Source: Nitratireductor sp. GISD-1A_MAKvit (GTDB lineage: Bacteria > Pseudomonadota > Alphaproteobacteria > Rhizobiales > Rhizobiaceae). Taken from it: a stretch of DNA of 64,000 nucleotides. The notes under the pieces were generated by a model. It was not told the origin of the DNA. It searched no databases and saw nothing but the letters and a program-made list of their open reading frames with translations. A program made the position numbers and the translations under genes. The stretch lies in assembly GCF_040819555.1 (NCBI RefSeq), contig NZ_CP161920.1:1487001-1551000 (forward strand), written 5' to 3'. Positions 59,462-64,000 of the stretch are shown one piece after another. The number at the start of each line of letters is the position of its first letter. The first letter of the stretch is position 1.

Positions 59462-61215
59462 TCCGGTCGAGTGCTGCAATGGTGGAGAGGCGATGCGCAA
59501 CGGCGATCACCGTCTTGTTCTCCATCAGACGCTCGAGATTTTCCTGGATCACGGCTTCGATCTCTGAATCGAGCGCAGAGGTTGCCTCGTCGAGAATGAG
59601 GATCGGGGCGTTCTTGAGCATCATGCGCGCAATGGCGATGCGCTGGCGCTGGCCTCCCGAAAGCTTGACGCCGCGCTCGCCCACCACCGCGTCATAGCCG
59701 GTGCGGCCCCTTCGGGTCCGACACGTCGAGGATGAACTCGTGAGCCGAGGCACGTCTCGCCGCGGCAATGATGTCCTCTTCGCTGGCCTTGCCCCGGCCA
59801 TAGGCAATGTTTTCGCGGATCGAGCGATGCATGAGCATCGGCTCCTGGCTCACCACGCCGAACTGGCTGCGCAGCGATGTCTGGGTCACCCGGGTTATGT
59901 CCTGACCATCAACCAGGATCTTCCCGTGCTCGGCCTCGAAAAGCCTCAGCATCAGGTTTATGATCGTGGTCTTGCCGGCCCCCGAAGGTCCGACCAGCGC
60001 GACCCGCTCGCCCGGCTTGATGTGGAGGTCAAGCCCCTCGATGATACCGCTTTCCTTGCCATAATTGAACGTGACGTTGTCGAAGCGGATGTCGCCTTTC
60101 GCACGCGCCATGTCCGCTGCATCTTCTGCGTCGCGGATGGCTGGCTCCACCGAAACCACGGTGGTGGAATCCTGCACGGTCGCGTAATTGCGGATCAGCC
60201 CGTTGATGTTGAACATCATCCAGCCCGACATCTGGTTGAGTCGGAAGACAAGCCCCATCGCGGCCGCGATCTCGCCGGTGGTAATGGCGCTGTCCAGCCA
60301 GCGTGATACGGCAAGAACGAAGATTGCGGCCATCATGAAACCGTTGACGATGGCAACCGTGACGCGCACCCGGGTGATGGCGCGCGTCAGTTTTTGCACC
60401 GCACTCAGGAAATGCGCCATGCCCTCGCGCACATAGGAATGCTCACGCTGGCCGCTGTCGAACAGCTTGACCGCGAGGATGTTTGTAAAAGCGTCGACCA
60501 TGCGCCCGTTGAGGATCGAGCGCTGGTCGGCAGTGCGGCGTCCTGCACGCCGCAGTGGGGGCAGCAGGTAGCGTGCGATCGCCACATAGGTCACAAGCCA
60601 AAGCAGGACCACCAGCCCCATGAGCGGGTCGAGCACGGTCAGGATGGAGGCAGCCAGCACCACGAAGGTGAGGAAGCTCCACATGGTCTGCAGCACATTG
60701 ATGATGAAATCGCCCGTGGCCTCGCCACCCTGCAGAATCTTGGTCGCGATGCGGCCTGCAAAGTCGTTCTGGTAGAACTCGTAGGGCTGCTCGATCACCC
60801 GTCGAAATGCCTGCCAGCGCACACGCTGGTAAAAGGCGGGTGCGATCACCTGTTCTTCAAGGATCGTGTTGCCGATGATCACCACAGCGCGGATCACGAG
60901 AAGAAGCGCAAGGAAGCCTGCAAGCTTCTCCCAATGGTTGGCAAGCAGTGTCTGTGGCGAAGACGAGTCCAGAAGATCGATCAGCCAGCCAAGCGCCCAG
61001 TAGAGCCCGGCATCGACGGCGCCCATCAGGCCACCGGCGATCAGAAGCAGCACAAAGGGCCATTTCGCCTGCCTCGCAAAAAACAGGATGAACTCATGCG
61101 CCTTGACCGGCAGCACGGAACGCCCGGTGTCGCCAAAGGGATCGATAACCCCTTCGACGCTGCGCCACCAGCTTTCGGACCTGGGCGGTTCCTTGCTTTT
61201 CTCGTCTACGCTCAT
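59328..61215 (-). CDS. ABC transporter, membrane plus ATP-binding, frameshifted
   Basis: About 628 residues from ATG 61215 when the frame is restored. The N-terminal half is the six-helix membrane domain ([40 protein letters not shown]), then the ABC domain with Walker [11 protein letters not shown]-loop VVSQEPML. The frame breaks after VSDPKG; one base fewer in C-run 59707-59710 rejoins [22 protein letters not shown], Walker [15 protein letters not shown] and the switch His in AVAHRLSTI. The start overlaps the next gene's stop (ATGA). It and the following ABC gene probably form a heterodimeric exporter. Confidence 0.85.
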
Positions 61216-63059
61216 TCCGCCGCCTCGCTTGATTCCAGATCGAGAAATCCACCGGACTGGCGCTGCCACAGGCTTGCATAGAGGCCGCCGGCGGCCACCA
61301 GTTCCTCATGCGTGCCTTCTTCGACGATGCGGCCCTTGTCCATGACGACAAGGCGGTCCATCGCAGCGATGGTTGAAAGCCGGTGCGCAATGGCAATCAC
61401 CGTCTTGCCCTCCATAAGGCGGTAGAGGTTTTCCTGAATGGCCGCCTCCACCTCGGAATCAAGTGCCGATGTCGCCTCATCGAGAATGAGGATTGGGGCA
61501 CCTTTCAGCATGACGCGGGCGATGGCAATGCGCTGACGCTGGCCCCCGGAGAGTTTCACACCCCGCTCGCCCACATGGGCGTCGAACCCCTTTCGGCCTT
61601 TCGGGTCGGTCAAGCCGTCGATGAATCCCATCGCTTCGGCACGGCGTGCCGCCTCCAGCATCATTTCTTCGGTTGCGTCGGGACGGCCATAGAGAATGTT
61701 GTCACGCACGGAACGATGCAGCAGGGAGGTGTCCTGCGTCACCATTCCGATCTCGGCCCGCAGCGAATCCTGCGTAACCGTCGCGATGTCCTGCCCATCG
61801 ATCAGGATGCGTCCGCGCTCCAGGTCATAAAAGCGCAGCAGCAGGTTGACGAGTGTGGATTTGCCGGCACCTGAACGCCCCACCAGACCAACTTTCTCGC
61901 CAGGTTTTACCGATAGCGAGAGATCCTCGATCACACCGCCCTTCTTGCCGTAGTGAAAGCCGATGTTTTCGAATTCGATCCGACCCTCCGGTACGGCAAG
62001 CGCTTTCGCGCCGGGCCTGTCGTCCACGGTTCTGGGCATCGAAATCGAACCGATACCATCCTGAACCGTGCCGACATTCTCGAACAGGGCCGTCAGCTCC
62101 CACATGATCCACTGCGACATGTTCCAGAGCCTGAGTACCAGCCCGATGGCGACCGCTACGGCGCCAACCGATATCTCGCCTCCGATCCAAAGCGTGATCG
62201 AGAGATAGCCCACGGCGACAAGGCAGGCCGAGTTCAGGAGATAGAGCAGCCCGTAAAGGCCGGTGACATAGCGGAACTGGGTGTAGACCGTCTGCAGAAA
62301 GCCGTTCATCCCTTCCCGTGCGAAGCCGGCTTCACGCTGCGCGTGCGAGAACAGCTTCACCGTCTGGATGTTTGTGTAACTGTCCACCACACGCCCGGTC
62401 ATGATCGAGCGTGCATCGGCCTGCTTCTGCGCCACCTTGCCAAGACGCGGGATGAAATAGACCATCAGTGCAAGGTATCCGCCGAGCCAGAAAATGATCG
62501 GCAGAGACAGGCGCCAGTCGGCGGAGGCGGTCAGGAACAGGATTCCGACAAAGTAGATCACGACGTAGTTGAACACGTCGAAGGTCTTCACCACGCACTC
62601 GCGCACCGCCAGCGCGGTCTGCATCAGTTTGGTGGCGATGCGGCCGGCGAATTCATCCTGATAGAAACTCATGGACTGCTTCAGCAGGTAGCGATGCACC
62701 TGCCAGCGGATTCTCATCGGATAATTGCCCATCAGGATCTGATGGTTGTTGAGTCCGGTAAGCAGGATCAGCCCAGGCAGGATCACAAGAATGAATCCCG
62801 CCATGGCGATGAGCTTTAGCCCTTCTTCGTCCAGGAATGTGGCCCGGTCGCGATTCGACAGCCAGTCGACGATGTCGCCCAGAAAGGCGAACATCCAGAC
62901 CTCCGCGATTGCGATGGCCGCCACAAGAAATGTTCCCAGCAGGACATAGGGCCATGCCCCCTTCGTGAAATGAATGCAGAAGGCGAAGAATGTGCGGGGC
63001 GGCTCCTGCGGCTCCTCGTGCGGAAAAGGCTCAAGCCTTTGTTCAAACCATTGAAACAT
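61212..63059 (-). CDS. ABC transporter, membrane plus ATP-binding
   Basis: 615 residues, intact. Six membrane helices including WPYVLLGTFLVAAIAIAEVW; the coupling region has NYPMRIRWQVHRYLLKQSMS, then Walker A GRSGAGKST, Q-loop VTQDTSL, signature [16 protein letters not shown], Walker [15 protein letters not shown] and His in AIAHRLSTI. Nearly 50 percent similar in arrangement to the downstream half-transporter, so the two probably pair and export a lipid or drug. Substrate is unknown. Translation of the second gene is coupled through ATGA. A large structured leader lies upstream. Confidence 0.93.
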   Translation of the reverse strand: MFQWFEQRLEPFPHEEPQEPPRTFFAFCIHFTKGAWPYVLLGTFLVAAIAIAEVWMFAFLGDIVDWLSNRDRATFLDEEGLKLIAMAGFILVILPGLILLTGLNNHQILMGNYPMRIRWQVHRYLLKQSMSFYQDEFAGRIATKLMQTALAVRECVVKTFDVFNYVVIYFVGILFLTASADWRLSLPIIFWLGGYLALMVYFIPRLGKVAQKQADARSIMTGRVVDSYTNIQTVKLFSHAQREAGFAREGMNGFLQTVYTQFRYVTGLYGLLYLLNSACLVAVGYLSITLWIGGEISVGAVAVAIGLVLRLWNMSQWIMWELTALFENVGTVQDGIGSISMPRTVDDRPGAKALAVPEGRIEFENIGFHYGKKGGVIEDLSLSVKPGEKVGLVGRSGAGKSTLVNLLLRFYDLERGRILIDGQDIATVTQDSLRAEIGMVTQDTSLLHRSVRDNILYGRPDATEEMMLEAARRAEAMGFIDGLTDPKGRKGFDAHVGERGVKLSGGQRQRIAIARVMLKGAPILILDEATSALDSEVEAAIQENLYRLMEGKTVIAIAHRLSTIAAMDRLVVMDKGRIVEEGTHEELVAAGGLYASLWQRQSGGFLDLESSEAAE

Positions 63060-63420
63060 CGTCTCAGGCGTCTTTCATTCTGGACACCGCGAACGTGAGT
63101 TGTTGATTCACGTTCGCGGGATGGTGGTCTGTGTTTAAGAAGCTTTTCCGCGGGCGGCAGCTGGCGGAAAAGCGATGCTTGCCGGTTGCTCGGCTATCTG
63201 TGGCCCTTGCGCGGTACGGATACCGCCGGGACGTTCGTTCGCGTTGTGCCCGGCCCCGTCAAGGGACCCGTACTCAGCGGAGGGGGGTGCCCGCTACTGC
63301 CCGTTGAAAGGGGTTTATCATGTGGCGGGACCGCGGGCTTGCCGAGTGCGGCCCTGAATGCTCCTGAAAGGGAGGCGACAGGAGCGATGTTGTTTCCGCG
63401 CCTGAGTGCGCAGATGGCCG
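63060..63420 (-). promoter_or_regulatory. Structured 5' region of the ABC exporter operon
   Basis: No convincing gene occurs here. On the minus strand a series of hairpins precedes the exporter: CCGCGAACGTGA/TCACGTTCGCGG (63087-63119), GCTTTTCCGC/GCGGAAAAGC (63142-63173), GCGGTA/TACCGC (63211-63226), and a complex AGCGG/CCGCT plus GGTCCC/GGGGCC region (about 63250-63310), with CCCTTG/CAAGGG pairing over a distance. It may be a riboswitch-type or other regulatory RNA leader. I cannot match it to a family I know. Confidence 0.45.
63087..63119. repeat. 12-bp perfect hairpin before the ABC exporter
   Basis: CCGCGAACGTGA, loop GTTGTTGAT, TCACGTTCGCGG: a 12-bp perfect stem 27 bp upstream of the exporter start. 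Its length and perfection suggest a regulator-binding dyad or an mRNA structure near the ribosome site. Confidence 0.6.
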
Positions 63421-63870
63421 GATCGGTTTTCGCGAGACTGTTCTTGTGGGGCGCGATGTCCCCTTTGTGAATGCGTGCAGTCATGATGCAAATCCATTGT
63501 GTCAACCGGATGAAACGGTCGGCGGATTCGCTCGCGCGCTGCTTTGACTGTGGTGAAAAAGCGAAAGAACGAAACCCGCCGTCAGGCCTTGTGCGTTTCC
63601 GTGATCCACGGGCGCAGGCCGGCGAAGGAGATAAACATCGTGATGTCCATTGCCGCCTCCAGCGGTTTTCGTTGAAAGGAGCTGATTTATAACCGCAGCG
63701 GCCGTGTTTGGCCAGTGCCTTTGTGTGTGGAATGCCCATCACAGGTTGTGGGGAGGCCGGCAGGCCTCCTGCTCTGCGATGGGCCAGGGGAGGCGGAGGA
63801 ATATCTTTGAAGCCGTGAGAAAACCAGTCACTGGAACAGTCTCCACAGCCTGGCCCACCCCTCCTGGCGC
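63421..63870. other. Gap without a supported gene
   Basis: Open frames in both strands overlap here (the longest runs on the minus strand from 63976 to 63194) but have no ribosome site, no family pattern and odd composition. I see no tRNA, rRNA or clear terminator. Confidence 0.4.
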
Positions 63871-63999
63871 TCACCTGTCGGCAATCTCTTGTCCACGTCG
63901 GACAACTGGTCGCGATGGCCCCGCATTGTTCCGGGACAGCGCGGCCATTGTCGTGGCGCCGATCGTCAGCGCCCACGCCTCCAGCCTGTGACGCGTCGC
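63871..63999 (-). CDS. Possible 3' end of a gene cut by the window edge
   Basis: A minus-strand frame enters from the right edge and ends at TGA 63871-63873. It reads EAWALTIGATTMAALSRN before a basic tail. It resembles the C-terminus of a real protein, but 42 residues are too few for identification. Confidence 0.3.
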   Translation of the reverse strand, partial: ATRHRLEAWALTIGATTMAALSRNNAGPSRPVVRRGQEIADR

Positions 64000-64000
64000 T

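Noticed and set aside
63060..63480. RNase P RNA, 6S RNA or tmRNA at the right end
   Set aside because: The consensus cores that I know (for example the GAAAGTCCGG-type P4 region) are absent; only unmatched hairpins are seen.
63194..63976. 260-codon minus-strand open frame at the right end
   Set aside because: Odd composition (Arg/Pro/Ser-rich), no ribosome site and no known family; overlaps the structured leader.
1..64000. CRISPR array, prophage or complete insertion sequence
   Set aside because: No regular direct-repeat/spacer pattern, no phage structural genes, and only one transposase fragment.

Overview
The window is chromosomal DNA of an alphaproteobacterium of the order Rhizobiales, most likely Phyllobacteriaceae (Nitratireductor, Aquamicrobium or Mesorhizobium-like). 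The evidence is the gene set rather than any rRNA: the CtrA/SciP/ChpT cell-cycle genes, a fused TrpE-TrpG enzyme behind a rhizobial three-Trp leader peptide, ChoXWV choline import, type-2 LeuA, a DUF1134/EipA envelope protein, and the composite palindromes typical of rhizobial intergenic DNA. The sequence is GC-rich and densely packed, with many 4-bp ATGA overlaps.

Region by region. 1-3.7 kb is accessory DNA: a truncated unknown gene, the 3' remnant of an IS481-type transposase, an unknown gene and an HTH regulator, ending at an elongator tRNA-Met. 3.9-6.2 kb holds a Gfo/Idh/MocA dehydrogenase and mnmA. 6.4-10.6 kb is a cell-cycle block (sciP, a FliJ-like gene, ctrA, a single-domain response regulator, chpT, eipA) with CcrM methylation sites and CtrA boxes in its control regions. 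10.7-20.5 kb holds a coiled-coil membrane protein, a TrmH-type methyltransferase, a HugZ-like protein, an SDR dehydrogenase, choXWV, thymidine kinase and a YeiH-type exporter facing a LysR gene. 20.5-27.9 kb is a conserved but functionally unknown AAA-ATPase cluster, interrupted by a DUF559 endonuclease-like gene between palindromic repeats. 28-35.5 kb holds formate-THF ligase, two GreA/Rnk-like proteins, a PAP2 phosphatase, trpL-trpE(G) and a CDF transporter. 35.5-41 kb carries small regulators and enzymes (YCII, SRPBCC, ArsR, AbrB, a serine hydrolase, DUF899, HxlR). 41-48.2 kb holds the leucine leader and leuA, an alpha/beta hydrolase, a candidate CtrA-regulon membrane protein, a phosphoesterase, a NUDIX protein, a glutathionyl-hydroquinone reductase, a GNAT protein and a small lipoprotein. 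48.2-57.8 kb is a MoxR/DUF58/DUF4159/VWA-like operon divergent from DUF1285, NUDIX and CCA-adding enzyme genes. 57.8-63.1 kb holds DUF1059, a LysR gene, a DUF1127-like ORF and two coupled ABC exporters; the last 0.9 kb is structured non-coding DNA.

Four conserved genes (mnmA, yeiH, the DUF4159 gene and one ABC exporter) each carry one extra base in a short G/C run. The uniform pattern suggests consensus errors in the assembly more than four independent pseudogenes.

The strongest regulatory findings are two complete ribosome-mediated attenuators (trpL with Trp-Trp-Trp and leuL with four consecutive Leu codons), five GANTC sites in about 210 bp upstream of ctrA, a perfect TTAA-N7-TTAAC CtrA site before an unknown membrane protein, a 16-bp palindrome before an ArsR gene, and a hairpin that hides the ribosome binding site of the SDR gene. 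The best candidate for an undescribed system is the AAA-ATPase cluster at 20.5-27.9 kb.
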